Positions 17,512 through 27,102 of a stretch of DNA of 46,357 nt are shown in pieces. The stretch's first letter is position 1. Every line of letters begins with the position of its first letter. Source of the DNA: Micavibrio sp. UBA1672 (GTDB lineage Bacteria > Pseudomonadota > Alphaproteobacteria > Micavibrionales > Micavibrionaceae). The notes beneath the pieces are model-generated. The model was not told the DNA's origin. It saw nothing but the letters and a program-made list of their open reading frames with translations, and made no database searches. Made by a program: the position numbers and the translations under genes. The stretch covers positions 1 through 46,357 of the forward strand of contig DCKO01000100.1 in the NCBI GenBank assembly GCA_002320665.1, read 5' to 3'.

Positions 17512-19179
17512 ATGTTTGGGAAAAAACAATCAGCATCTAATGAAAAGCCAGCACCGGCTAAGAAGAAGGCCGTTGAAGCAGTAGAGGCTGAAGACAACAA
17601 AGAAAAGCAAAAATCCAAATCACAAGAGCAGTCCGTTCTTGAGGCAAAAGAAAAGCCTGAACAGAAAACTGATGCTGATAATGCTGCGCCACAACTTGAT
17701 GATATCGAAAACGTCCTTGATGGGCTGGATGACGCGCTGGAAACTTCAGAAAATGTTGAAAAAGCAGTTGCTGAACAGGTTTCTGATGAGGTACCTCCTT
17801 CTGAAGATGATGAGGATAAAAAACCCTTAAAAGATATGGACGATGACATACTTGAGGGTATGCATGAAGAAGAGGAAGATGCGCCCACGACAAGCGATTC
17901 TATTGCCGATTTAAGGCTTCAGAGATGCCGTAATCGTATTTGGCTGGACCTTAGAGACGGTATTGATCTTAAGGCTCTGGCACGTATGGATTCCAAAGCT
18001 GCTCGTGAAGAGGTTTACTCGGCGGTGGAAGAAATTTCACGTTTCCGAAATCTAGATTTAACACCAACAGAGCTCCAAAAAATTGCCAAGGAATGTGCCG
18101 ATGATATGCTCGGTTTTGGTCCTCTGGAGGAATTACTGGAGCGCGATGACATCGCCGATATTATGATCAACGGTCCGGAAACTACTTATATTGAGGTTGG
18201 CGGTAAGATTGAGCGCACAAAAGTCAATTTTCGAGATAACCAACACCTAGTCACAATATGTCAGCGTATTGTGGGCGCGATTGGTCGCCGCGTGGATGAA
18301 GCCTCACCGATTTGTGATGCGCGTTTGGCAGATGGCTCTCGTGTGAATGTTATTATTCCACCTTTGGCCGTAGATGGCGCCTGCATGACCATTCGTAAGT
18401 TCAAAAAGGACAAGTTAACGCTTGAAACGCTCCTTGGTTTCGGTTCTATGACGCCTTCTTGTGCCAAGCTGATTATGGCGATCGGCAGATGCCGCGTGAA
18501 TGTCCTGGTTTCCGGCGGTACGGGTTCTGGTAAGACGACGATGTTGAACTGTCTAACGCGTTATATTGAGGCCGGAGAGCGTATTATTACCTGTGAGGAC
18601 GCTTGTGAGCTACAGCTTCAGCAGCCGCACGTCGTGCGTCTTGAAACACGTCCGCCTAACCTAGAAGGGGTCGGGGAAATTACAATGCGTGATTTGGTTA
18701 AAAACTGTCTTCGTATGCGCCCTGAACGTATCATCGTTGGTGAGGTTCGTGGCCCTGAAGCCTTTGACTTGCTTCAGGCTATGAATACTGGTCACGATGG
18801 TTCTATGGGCACTGTTCACGCCAACAACCCGCGTGAAGCCATTTCCCGTATGGAAAACATGATCGCGATGGGCGGTCTAAACCTGCCGCAAAAGGCCGTG
18901 CGAGAACAGATTGCCTCTGCGGTGAACGTTATTATTCAGGTGCAGCGCCTAAGGGATGGTTCCCGTAAGACAACACACGTCTCTGAAATCACAGGGATGG
19001 AGGGTGAAGTTGTTACAATGCAGGATTTATTCTCACTGGAGATTCAGGGCGAAGATGAAAACGGTAAACTGATAACCCGCCAAAAATCATCAGGTCTAAG
19101 ACCAAAATTCTTTGATAATGCCCGTCAATATGGCGTGGCTGATATGGTCATGAATGCGATGGAGGAGGCCTACGGGTAG
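17512..19179 (+). CDS. cpaF: Tad pilus motor ATPase CpaF/TadA
   Basis: The cytoplasmic secretion ATPase that drives Flp pilus extension, 555 residues. The first 125 residues are a low-complexity, acidic and Lys/Gln-rich extension (probably disordered), longer than usual. The ATPase then shows GFGPLEELLERDDIADIMING, Walker A GGTGSGKT (335-342), an Asp box near CEDACELQLQQ, Walker B-like IIVGEVRGPEA (407-417) and the His box TGHDGSMGTVHANN (426-439). It runs into tadB with an 8-base gap. Confidence 0.95.
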   Translation: MFGKKQSASNEKPAPAKKKAVEAVEAEDNKEKQKSKSQEQSVLEAKEKPEQKTDADNAAPQLDDIENVLDGLDDALETSENVEKAVAEQVSDEVPPSEDDEDKKPLKDMDDDILEGMHEEEEDAPTTSDSIADLRLQRCRNRIWLDLRDGIDLKALARMDSKAAREEVYSAVEEISRFRNLDLTPTELQKIAKECADDMLGFGPLEELLERDDIADIMINGPETTYIEVGGKIERTKVNFRDNQHLVTICQRIVGAIGRRVDEASPICDARLADGSRVNVIIPPLAVDGACMTIRKFKKDKLTLETLLGFGSMTPSCAKLIMAIGRCRVNVLVSGGTGSGKTTMLNCLTRYIEAGERIITCEDACELQLQQPHVVRLETRPPNLEGVGEITMRDLVKNCLRMRPERIIVGEVRGPEAFDLLQAMNTGHDGSMGTVHANNPREAISRMENMIAMGGLNLPQKAVREQIASAVNVIIQVQRLRDGSRKTTHVSEITGMEGEVVTMQDLFSLEIQGEDENGKLITRQKSSGLRPKFFDNARQYGVADMVMNAMEEAYG

Positions 19180-19187
19180 AAATATCT

Positions 19188-20165
19188 ATGACAACACTCC
19201 AGATCGTCATTATTGCGTTTATTGTCTTCGTCATTATCGGCGTGGTTTTGCTTGTGATTACAAATTCCGGCAGTGATAAAAAGCAACAAAAAATCGATCT
19301 TATCCGCGGAAATGCAGTTGGTGAAAGCAAAGTTAATGAAACAGATGTTCAAAATAAACGACGAGCTGAAATTGCCAAAAACCTGAAAAAATCAAAACAG
19401 GAAGAGCAAAAAGAATCTGGCAAAATTACCATTGCCTTGAAAATGCAACAAGCTGGCTTAAACCTCTCTGTTAAGTATTTCTGGATAGGTTCTGTAGTGC
19501 TCTGTTTGGTATGTCTTGGGATTGCCTACAAAATGGAGATGTCCCCGCTAGTAACTATATTACTAGGCTTTACAGGTCTTTTTGGTATTCCACGTTTTAT
19601 TCTCAAAAAACTCATCCAGCGCCGTCAGAAAAACTTTTTATCGGAATTTGCCGATGCCTTGGAGGCGATGGTACGGTTATTAAAAGCAGGTATGCCGGTC
19701 TCTGAAGCCGTGTCTATGATCAGCCGTGAATTTGATGGGCCTGTAGGAGAAGAAATGTCTATCATTTATGACAAGCAAAAAATAGGTATTCCTTTGCATG
19801 AGGCTGCTGTGGAAGGAACGCTACGTATGCCGATTCCTGAAATGCAAATGTTTGCCACTGGCTTGGCCATTCAAGCTCAGACTGGATCTAGTCTTTCAGA
19901 GATTCTTACTAATTTGGCCAGTGTGATTCGGGCAAGATTTAGGTTAAAAAGAAAGATCATGGCATTGTCATCCGAGGCCATTGCTTCTGCATCTATTATT
20001 GGTGCCCTGCCGCCATTTGTAGCACTGGGTTTGTGGGCGGTTAGTCCAGGTTATCTTGATCCACTATTCGAAGATGAATTTGGTAATACGCTGCTTACAG
20101 GAGCTATTTGTTCAATGGGTTTTGGTGTGTTCGTTATGAAACAAATGATTAACTTCAAGATTTAA
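19188..20165 (+). CDS. tadB: Tad pilus inner-membrane platform protein TadB
   Basis: A 325-residue membrane protein of the GspF/TadB family. It has an N-terminal membrane segment (3-25), a charged linker, two close membrane segments (about 85-130), the cytoplasmic GspF-like domain with FADALEAMVRLLKAGMPVSEAVSMISREF and a C-terminal pair of membrane helices. It forms the platform on which CpaF acts. Its TAA overlaps by one base an ATG that could start tadC. Confidence 0.93.
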   Translation: MTTLQIVIIAFIVFVIIGVVLLVITNSGSDKKQQKIDLIRGNAVGESKVNETDVQNKRRAEIAKNLKKSKQEEQKESGKITIALKMQQAGLNLSVKYFWIGSVVLCLVCLGIAYKMEMSPLVTILLGFTGLFGIPRFILKKLIQRRQKNFLSEFADALEAMVRLLKAGMPVSEAVSMISREFDGPVGEEMSIIYDKQKIGIPLHEAAVEGTLRMPIPEMQMFATGLAIQAQTGSSLSEILTNLASVIRARFRLKRKIMALSSEAIASASIIGALPPFVALGLWAVSPGYLDPLFEDEFGNTLLTGAICSMGFGVFVMKQMINFKI

Positions 20166-20182
20166 TGGAAGGTAGAAGCAAT

Positions 20183-21124
20183 ATGGAAGATTCAATGCTT
20201 TTAACAATTGTAGCTTCATTGGGCGCAGCCCTTTCATTTGCTGCTTTAGCCTACCCATACTTACAAAAAACCGACCAAAAAGAGCGTTATAAATCTATTA
20301 TTGAAAAGCGTCGTAAAGACCTTATGCAACAAGCGCGTGAAGGTCAAAAAGTGATCAAGGAAGAAAAGGTTTCTGCCCGTGATAATATGGCGCTTTACTA
20401 CAAATTCCAGAGCTTAGCTGGTAAAATGGGCGAACGTGCTCGTGATAAAATGCTGCAAGCGGGTATTCGTAATCCCAAGGCGCATATTAAGTTTCTGATA
20501 ATTAGAGCTGTACTGCCTTTGGTGTTTATCGGATTAGCCTTTCTTTTCCTCTCGGCCGCTTCTCAAGAGAATGAAATCTCGGCTTTGACCAAAATCCTCG
20601 TCGTGATTGTAAGCGCTCTTGTGGGCTTTAAATTGCCCGATGTGCTGGTTAAAAATATGATTCTAAAACGCCAGCAAGAGCTGAACCTCAGTTTTCCTGA
20701 CTCATTGGATATGATGCTGATTTGTGTGCAAGGTGGTATTGGTCTGGAACAAGCGATTGAGCGTGTCGCCAGCGAGATTTCGGAGCATTCTGAAACACTA
20801 GCCGAAGAACTTGGTATATTAAGCGCCGAGATGGCTATGCTTAATGACCGTAGACAAGCCTTACAGGATTTTGCAAGACGTGTGGGTAGCGGAGCAGGGA
20901 AGACCTTCGCCACAGCCCTTATTCAGGCGGAGCAATATGGTACATCCGTATCTCAGGCGATGCGTGTTATGGCTGATGAATTACGGGATATGCGTATGGC
21001 CGAAGCAGAACGTAAAGCTGCTTCTTTACCGCCGAAACTGACTGTGCCGATGATTTTATTCTTCCTGCCCGCACTGTTTATAATTATTCTGGGGCCTGCA
21101 GGTATTACAGCCTCTAATATGTAG
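20183..21124 (+). CDS. tadC: Tad pilus inner-membrane platform protein TadC
   Basis: A 313-residue GspF-type membrane protein, partner of TadB. It has an N-terminal membrane helix, a pair near 110-150, the cytoplasmic core LNLSFPDSLDMMLICVQGGIGLEQAIERVASE, and a C-terminal helix AALPPKLTVPMILFFLPALF-type ending. A start at 20165 would overlap the tadB stop by one base; 20183 is preferred because GGAAGG (20167-20172) then acts as its ribosome site. It is the last gene of the plus-strand Tad series. Confidence 0.92.
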   Translation: MEDSMLLTIVASLGAALSFAALAYPYLQKTDQKERYKSIIEKRRKDLMQQAREGQKVIKEEKVSARDNMALYYKFQSLAGKMGERARDKMLQAGIRNPKAHIKFLIIRAVLPLVFIGLAFLFLSAASQENEISALTKILVVIVSALVGFKLPDVLVKNMILKRQQELNLSFPDSLDMMLICVQGGIGLEQAIERVASEISEHSETLAEELGILSAEMAMLNDRRQALQDFARRVGSGAGKTFATALIQAEQYGTSVSQAMRVMADELRDMRMAEAERKAASLPPKLTVPMILFFLPALFIIILGPAGITASNM

Positions 21125-21153
21125 AGAATCTGGCTGGTAAAATAACTTAACCT

Positions 21154-22395
21154 TTAAAAGGCAATAGGTTTTCCAGATACAGGAATGAGTGGGTTATCAG
21201 GATCAGCTTTATATACTGCAGGCCTAACTTGTGCCTCAGGCGCATTCCACATTTCCGTGAAGCCGGCATCATCAACAGATTTTAGAAAATCCTTGGCAAG
21301 TTGCAATTCCTCATCATTCAGACATTTCCAACAAAGGGAAGAACTCTCTGCTTCTTCTACCATCGATATAACGGCGTCAGTTACTTCTTTTAGCGATAGA
21401 CGATTAGCTGGAATAACAAAACTATCATCATGAACGCCAAGCTCTTCACGTATTTTTCTGGCAAGGCTTTTTTGATCATCCGTGTAGTCATCAAGGGAAT
21501 AAGTGCCGGCACGAATATTATCAAGGTTTTCTATCGGATTAGATACGGCATGGTGCATCATAGCATCTTTAATACCATGTGTTGATGAGCTATCTAGGCT
21601 CATAACAAGTTTATAATGCGTACCAATGGTTCGTGCATCCATGTAGTAATCAGTAAAACCTGAAGAAGCAAAAGGCTTTACAAGCTCTATACTGGAATAG
21701 ACTGAATCTATTTCTTGAATATTTCTACCAATCTCAAGGATATTATTTGGAGCATGTTCAAATTCATTATATCTTTGATCCGTTAGGTGTTCTAGTTCAT
21801 GAAGCGTATCCGTAGCTTGCCAGTCTTTTGATGTACCCATTTGGTCATGGGGCGGCAACTCATGAAGAGATATTCCCATCATTTGACTGGCTCTGAATTC
21901 TGGAGTTGCTTCCGGCGGAGGAATAACAATAACAAGATCTCCAACTCTTAATGCGGCTCCATTAAACATGACATTAGGCTGTATAATTTGAACTAGTTGC
22001 CCCGCAAGTTCTGATTTTAGTTCTGCTTCTGTAGCACTGGACTCTAATGATTTTTCTAAGGCTTGAACAAAATTAGGAGCATGTTTTTCAAATGCTGAAA
22101 TCATTATATCATCTATAGGTATTTCAACGGGGTTGTCAGGAGATGATCGCATCAAGTCAGATGTATATTTAGAAAGGCCGCGTTTAAACTCTTTATAAAT
22201 TTTGCCTGTAGTTTCTAATTCTAAAGTAAAGTCAACAGGCTCACCGAGCAATCTTTCCCACTCCGTCTTGCCATCTTTGCCAACTTCATTGTTAATGACC
22301 GCGTCAAGACTTGAAATAGGGCCGTTCAGATTAACCTGTATGGCATCTGATAAGAAATTACCTTTTTTATGGAATTCATTCTGCACTAAAATCAC
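21154..22395 (-). CDS. Unrecognised protein with an HExxH motif (possible zinc metalloprotease)
   Basis: A 413-residue soluble-looking protein that I cannot assign to a family. It has no signal peptide or clear membrane segment. Residues 199-203 read HELEH in the context ATDTLHELEHLTDQRYNEFEH, the pattern of zinc metalloproteases, with Glu221 and Glu228 following at a distance compatible with a third (gluzincin) ligand. A helical acidic N-terminal half precedes it, and a CWKC pair lies near residue 377. It starts at a GTG (22395); a GTG three codons later is also possible. It sits on the opposite strand between tadC and tadD, so it may be a later insertion or may act on pilus components; the latter is speculation. 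Confidence 0.55.
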   Translation of the reverse strand: MILVQNEFHKKGNFLSDAIQVNLNGPISSLDAVINNEVGKDGKTEWERLLGEPVDFTLELETTGKIYKEFKRGLSKYTSDLMRSSPDNPVEIPIDDIMISAFEKHAPNFVQALEKSLESSATEAELKSELAGQLVQIIQPNVMFNGAALRVGDLVIVIPPPEATPEFRASQMMGISLHELPPHDQMGTSKDWQATDTLHELEHLTDQRYNEFEHAPNNILEIGRNIQEIDSVYSSIELVKPFASSGFTDYYMDARTIGTHYKLVMSLDSSSTHGIKDAMMHHAVSNPIENLDNIRAGTYSLDDYTDDQKSLARKIREELGVHDDSFVIPANRLSLKEVTDAVISMVEEAESSSLCWKCLNDEELQLAKDFLKSVDDAGFTEMWNAPEAQVRPAVYKADPDNPLIPVSGKPIAF

Positions 22396-22467
22396 CCATT
22401 ATTATATCATTATGGGTAATATTATGACGGTATTAGGAAAATAAGTCAATTTGTATAGAGGACGGCG

Positions 22468-23139
22468 TTAACGCTCGTTCAGCGTGCGGATAATACGCAA
22501 ATTCCGCTCAATTTCTATACGATCAGGAGAAAGGGCCTGTGCGCGCTCCAAAACTTCTATGGCTTCATCAATAAAACCTTGTGTAGCAAGGTTTAGCGCC
22601 AAATTATTCATAATTGTCGTAGGGTCGCCTTTCCAATGCTCTAAACCTTTACGGAAGGCGCGTTCAGCTTCAGGGTGCATTTCTTTGGCATCCAGAGCAA
22701 TCCCAAGGTTTTGGTAGGCTAGGTAGTCTTGCGGATTTTGCACGATAGCTTTTTGAGAATAATTTTCTGCGGTAGTATAATTACCCATAGCTAGCTCGAT
22801 CATGGACATTTCTGTTAAAATACCCTCTTTAGGAGCGTTATTATTGGCAAAAGGCTTCAAAATTAGGGACGCACGATTCAAATAATTAGCTTGTCTAAGG
22901 CCTTTTGCATAGGCAAGTGCAGCGGAGGCATTCTGGCTGTCGCGCTTGTATTTTTTCTCGAGCATTACAAGGGATGTATTGCTGATACCACTCTTAATGG
23001 CTGCTTGTTCAAAAGCTTCTTCGGCTGGGCTTAAGGCAACGGCTTTGCCGCTTTCTTTGTTTGCATTTTGAGTGGTCTGGCATCCCGCTAGAGGTAAAGT
23101 CAAACTCGCCAACAAAACCATATATGTCGTTTTTTTCAT
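22468..23139 (-). CDS. tadD: TadD-like TPR lipoprotein
   Basis: A 223-residue lipoprotein with signal MKKTTYMVLLASLTLPLAGC (lipobox LAGC), followed by TPR-type repeats: YAKGLRQANYLNRASLIL, MIELAMGNYTTAENYSQKAI, AYQNLGIALDAKEMHPEAERAF, and NNLALNLATQGFIDEAIEVLERA. TPR lipoproteins of this type (TadD) accompany the Tad machine and are thought to help outer-membrane assembly. ATG 23139 is chosen because AAGGG sits eight bases upstream; upstream ATGs at 23145 and 23172 are also in frame. Confidence 0.85.
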   Translation of the reverse strand: MKKTTYMVLLASLTLPLAGCQTTQNANKESGKAVALSPAEEAFEQAAIKSGISNTSLVMLEKKYKRDSQNASAALAYAKGLRQANYLNRASLILKPFANNNAPKEGILTEMSMIELAMGNYTTAENYSQKAIVQNPQDYLAYQNLGIALDAKEMHPEAERAFRKGLEHWKGDPTTIMNNLALNLATQGFIDEAIEVLERAQALSPDRIEIERNLRIIRTLNER

Positions 23140-23202
23140 AGTCATTGCCCTTATGTATTCAAACAAACCCAATCTAACGTCTTTTCAGTTTAGATCAAAG
23201 AC

Positions 23203-23826
23203 TTATTCATCCGGTTCACCAGGTGCTTGTGAATAAGATGAATTAGAGTCGTCGTTTTTGGAATTATCATCTTTATTTTCATTGTTTTGAGAGGCTTCTT
23301 GCTCGGTAGGTTGATCAATATTATGGCACATATCTGGGCAATAATAGACATTTGTATCATTGCAAGAATCATCAGCAGCCGCTTTAGTTCCAATACAGGA
23401 TTTACGTACTCGAACATAATTTTCTTTAGGACTCCCCACAATGACATGTCTTTGCATGACGATAGACCCGTCTTTGCTCAAAATTGTAAAATATGTTGCG
23501 CCGGGTTTTTTAGGAACTACAACGAGTAACGTAGCTGATTCAGCCAAGATTGTTGCATGTTCAGGGTTTCCAAGAATAACACTACCAGCTTCTTCATCTA
23601 ATCGTATCAATTCAGATTTATCCGGAGTTAGTCTTAATGGCTGGTGTGTTACGGTTTCTTCACTAGGGGCCATATCCTGACCAGAATTTGCGGCAGGAAG
23701 TATATCAATAACTGCATTTTCCTCTGCTTTTACATGTATATGTGGCATGAATACAAGAACAGCCACCAAGAAAAGCATTAAATTAAAAGATTTTTTGATT
23801 GATATAAAATTTAATGTATAGGACAT
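23203..23826 (-). CDS. Small exported protein with secretin-type N domain (pilus formation N-terminal domain)
   Basis: A 207-residue protein with an N-terminal signal or anchor (SFNLMLFLVAVLVFMPHIHVKA). Residues 60-130 (LRLTPDKSELIRLDEEAGSV, ILGNPEHATILAESATLLVVVPKKPGATYFTILSKDGSI) match the short N domain found in CpaC-type secretins, but no secretin channel follows. A Cys-rich stretch (four Cys, about 142-170) and an acidic Asn/Asp/Ser-rich tail end the protein. It lies 63 bases before tadD on the same strand, so it probably belongs to the Tad system. Confidence 0.75.
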   Translation of the reverse strand: MSYTLNFISIKKSFNLMLFLVAVLVFMPHIHVKAEENAVIDILPAANSGQDMAPSEETVTHQPLRLTPDKSELIRLDEEAGSVILGNPEHATILAESATLLVVVPKKPGATYFTILSKDGSIVMQRHVIVGSPKENYVRVRKSCIGTKAAADDSCNDTNVYYCPDMCHNIDQPTEQEASQNNENKDDNSKNDDSNSSYSQAPGEPDE

Positions 23827-24071
23827 AGGTCAACAAACCTCAGTAATTTTTATGAAAATACACAAATGGCCCGAATGGGATAGAATTAAACTTCAGTATC
23901 TATTATAACCCGAAGAATCTTAAAGATCACCTTCTTTTTCCTAAAGTTGTATATAAATCCCTCATAGGCGTTTATTAATACTTATCTTTGTTGATTAATC
24001 GTGAAGCAATCTTGTAAAATATATATGCATCATTGATACTCACCGTAGTTAAAATCAGCAGAATAAAATAA

Positions 24072-25034
24072 ATGTCATTTAATTACATTTTTCGCATAGT
24101 TATTAGTTTTTCAATCTTATTGATTTTGCTAATGCATATGGATATTGATGTACTGGTTAGTACCACAATTGGCTTTAACCCCCTCTATTTAGCAGGCGCG
24201 ATAGCGCTAATTGTGCTTCAGATTTTATTTCTTGGGTTGCGTTGGCATTTTATTCTGAATTCAGGACGTGTAAGAACTTCTTTTAATATCAGCTTGTTTA
24301 TGAATATTGCGGGCTATTTTGCGAATGTGTTGTTTATTACCTCGGTTGGTGGAATTCTGGCCAAGTCGGCGCTAGCTCTCAGGCATGGTTTTTCAATAGG
24401 CCAGACTATTTTTGCAACTGTTTTAGATCGTTTCATGACGTTTCTCACGCTTGTCTCTCTGAGTATCATTGGTTTACCTTTCTTATTCGGCGTGTTGGAC
24501 CAAAAATTATTGATAACGTTGGCATTATCAACTGTCTGCTTATCTTTGTTCATTTTAGTCTGTTTTGCGATCGTGGCTTCGGGAGGATTGGAAAAATTAA
24601 TTGTATCTAATCGAAAATTAGCAAGGTTCGCAGTTTCTTTACGCAAATTAAAGGGGCAAAGACGTTTTTGGGGGTATGTTGGTGTGCAAAGCTTGGTTGC
24701 TCAACTGTGTTATATCACAGCCGTCTACATACTCTCATTGGGCATTGATGGGGGGCACACCCAGACTATTGAATTTTTTGCGCTCATGCCAATTTTAGCT
24801 CTAGTAGCAAGTTTGCCAGTCAGTTTTGGCGGTTGGGGACTCAGAGAAGGGGCTTTTATTTATGGTCTTGGTTTAATCGGATTTTCTATCGAAAGTGCGT
24901 TTTTACTATCTATTCAAGTAGGCCTTCTAACTCTATTTGCCCCATTTATTGTCGGCTTGCCTTATCTCCTTACGGCCGATTATAAATCTTATCTGGGGAC
25001 GGCCTTACCGCGCCGGAAGTCCTATGCCTCATGA
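24072..25034 (+). CDS. Flippase-like integral membrane protein (LPG-synthase TM domain family)
   Basis: A 320-residue, almost wholly hydrophobic protein with about eight membrane segments. The pattern GLRWHFILNSGRVRTSF, FITSVGGILAKSALALRHGFSIGQTIFATVLDRF and LPVSFGGWGLREGAFIYGLGLIGF is that of the lysylphosphatidylglycerol synthase transmembrane (UPF0104/YbhN) family, often linked to lipid or glycolipid transport. The catalytic synthase domain is absent. It overlaps the following ligase gene by 11 bases, so the two are translated together, suggesting a role in envelope glycoconjugates. Confidence 0.8.
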   Translation: MSFNYIFRIVISFSILLILLMHMDIDVLVSTTIGFNPLYLAGAIALIVLQILFLGLRWHFILNSGRVRTSFNISLFMNIAGYFANVLFITSVGGILAKSALALRHGFSIGQTIFATVLDRFMTFLTLVSLSIIGLPFLFGVLDQKLLITLALSTVCLSLFILVCFAIVASGGLEKLIVSNRKLARFAVSLRKLKGQRRFWGYVGVQSLVAQLCYITAVYILSLGIDGGHTQTIEFFALMPILALVASLPVSFGGWGLREGAFIYGLGLIGFSIESAFLLSIQVGLLTLFAPFIVGLPYLLTADYKSYLGTALPRRKSYAS

Positions 25035-26349
25035 TCCAAAGCAAAAAGAAAGTGGCCTGAGTTTTAAAACGGAATATTTTGCAATTTTTTTTGTAATAGC
25101 GCTTCAAGTGCAAACTTCATTATATGCGCATGGAGATTATTTAGGCGTAAGACTTAATCTCGCAGATATTTTCTTGCCATTCATGGGGCTTTACGTTTTG
25201 CAGGCTATTTTAATACGTAAAAGATATTGGCCTGCTTGGGATGTACCATATATCTTGTGGTGGCTAGCTGCTCTTTCAGTCGTTATGAGTCTTTCTTTAA
25301 TGCGCGGAATCTATATCAATGGTTATATTTCTAATTGGGCATTAATCAATAAGTATATTGGTTTTTTTGTTTTAGTTGCTTATTTCTTGCTTGGGGGATG
25401 GATTGCAACGAATTCAGGAAATGTAAGAAAGCTTCATGAGCAAAGTACATTGGCCATGTCAGGCTTTTTTGTGGCGATTATTATATTATCCTTCCTTTTT
25501 ACAATACTGCACAAATATACAGGCTTTCTTTTTACATTGGCTGTAAACCCATGGAGCGGATTTCTCGGAAATCGAAATGTCTTAATGGTTTTTGCAGTTC
25601 TGGTAATGATGTTCTTGATATTTTTCTACAAAGAGGAAGATGGAAAGAGGGAAGGTGGATTTTACATTTACAGTATATACTTATCCTTATTACCAATTTT
25701 TTTCGTTTACAATGCATCAAGAACAGGTTGGATACTATTTTCAATCTTATTGGTTGTTTTAGCAATAACCAAAACAGGGTTTACATTGAAATGGAGGATC
25801 ATGCTTCTGGTTTTTGGAGGTTGTGTAGCCTTTATCTCTATTAATATTTTAGATATTCAGTCTCCGCAGGGCCAAGACCAATATAAGCATTTTTCTGAAT
25901 TGGTTTCTGAGCAAAGCCAAGAAGGGCAAAAGATGTATATCGGCGATGAAAAACGCCTTTTTGCCCTTGAGGATGGTTTGGATCTATATGCGGCCACTGG
26001 ATATTCTCTCTTAGGCTCTGGGCTAGGCACATACAAGCCGTTTCAAATTAAAAAGAGAGGGGAGTATATAGACGTAATTGATTGTACGCCCCTTTGGCTT
26101 TTTGTTGAAACAGGACCATTAGGGCTAGTAACATTTTTTGCCTTTTTTTGTGCTTGCCTGTGGGGAGCGGGAAGTAAAAAACTTTCATTACCTGAAAACC
26201 GTAACTTTAGACTGGCAGCTTTCGCTTTTCTCATAGCTTTCGCATTCATATCATTATTGCATGAAGTGCTTTATACAAGAGTTTTATGGTTCATATTAGG
26301 AATGGCTTTGGCAAAAAATACAAATGCGGTGAAGGCTAAAAAAGTATAA
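25024..26349 (+). CDS. O-antigen ligase family (Wzy/WaaL-like) membrane protein
   Basis: A 441-residue protein with about ten to twelve membrane segments. The central segment FVYNASRTGWILFSILLVVL carries the SRTG motif of the Wzy_C domain and is followed by a large periplasmic loop (about 280-350) containing YSLLGSGLGTYKPF, typical of O-antigen ligases and polymerases. It would join or polymerise surface polysaccharide. Donor and acceptor cannot be told. ATG 25024 lies inside the previous gene; the frame is open further upstream. The gene is convergent with popZ with 10 bases between. Confidence 0.82.
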   Translation: MPHDPKQKESGLSFKTEYFAIFFVIALQVQTSLYAHGDYLGVRLNLADIFLPFMGLYVLQAILIRKRYWPAWDVPYILWWLAALSVVMSLSLMRGIYINGYISNWALINKYIGFFVLVAYFLLGGWIATNSGNVRKLHEQSTLAMSGFFVAIIILSFLFTILHKYTGFLFTLAVNPWSGFLGNRNVLMVFAVLVMMFLIFFYKEEDGKREGGFYIYSIYLSLLPIFFVYNASRTGWILFSILLVVLAITKTGFTLKWRIMLLVFGGCVAFISINILDIQSPQGQDQYKHFSELVSEQSQEGQKMYIGDEKRLFALEDGLDLYAATGYSLLGSGLGTYKPFQIKKRGEYIDVIDCTPLWLFVETGPLGLVTFFAFFCACLWGAGSKKLSLPENRNFRLAAFAFLIAFAFISLLHEVLYTRVLWFILGMALAKNTNAVKAKKV

Positions 26350-26359
26350 GGAAACGGAG

Positions 26360-26929
26360 CTATTCGTCGAGAACACGCTTCGAAACACGCTCTAATTCTT
26401 CTTGTACAAGTCGTTCAATTAAGCTTGGCAAGTTTTTATCAAGCCAATCACGAAGCATAGGTTTGATCTCGCTTCTGACTATTTCCTCAAGTGTAATGCC
26501 ATTATATTCAACAGCAGTTTTCTTTGCAAGTTGCGAAATAGCATCGACAGCAGCATGTTCGGCTTTTTCTGTTAGTAACTTATCATCTTCGCTATCATCA
26601 TCTTCATCAAGGTCATCTTCGAGCTCATCATCAAGGTCAACCATATCAATTTCCATAGAAGAGTCTTCTTCTACTTTTTCTGTCAGGTCTACAATTTCTT
26701 CTGCAGGTTCCGGTTCCGGCTCTGGAGTGAGCTCCGGCTCTGAAACTGGAACAACCATCTCCTCGGGTTCCGGCTCTAACTCCGGCTCTTCAATGGCTTC
26801 GTCGTCATCAAAGTCACCAACAGCCTCACGCTCTTCGTCGTCATCCTCATCAGCAATAATCTGACGAATAGAGTCAAGAATCTCTTCGATGGATGGTTCT
26901 TCTTCGTTTTCTTCTGCGTTTTCGGCCAT
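26360..26929 (-). CDS. popZ: Pole-organising protein PopZ (DUF2497)
   Basis: A 189-residue protein with the PopZ layout: N-terminal helix EEPSIEEILDSIRQIIADEDD (client-binding), a long acidic Glu/Asp/Pro-rich linker (about 32-115), and a C-terminal helical oligomerisation region GITLEEIVRSEIKPMLRDWLDKNLPSLIERLVQEELERVSKR. PopZ forms a condensate at the cell pole that anchors the chromosome origin and signalling proteins. A polar organiser close to a Tad locus with polar CpaE fits a polarised cell. In many alphaproteobacteria popZ stands between tolC and valS; neither is adjacent here. Confidence 0.9.
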   Translation of the reverse strand: MAENAEENEEEPSIEEILDSIRQIIADEDDDEEREAVGDFDDDEAIEEPELEPEPEEMVVPVSEPELTPEPEPEPAEEIVDLTEKVEEDSSMEIDMVDLDDELEDDLDEDDDSEDDKLLTEKAEHAAVDAISQLAKKTAVEYNGITLEEIVRSEIKPMLRDWLDKNLPSLIERLVQEELERVSKRVLDE

Positions 26930-27102
26930 AAATCCACCAGGAAGCAGGTTTAAAGGTTATAACATTGTGAACGGCCTCAAGAGAATCCAAGACCAAGAGT
27001 AGGTTTAAGTCTGTTATATTCTGCCAGCTTTGTCAAAGCTTTGCTATACAATTAGATGTAGCATATCCACATATTTATGTAACCAAAAGTATTTTTAGTG
27101 AT

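Noticed and set aside
21125..21153. Possible bidirectional terminator between tadC and the HExxH gene
   Set aside because: The only inverted repeat (CCTTT/AAAGG) is too short and AT-rich to support a call.
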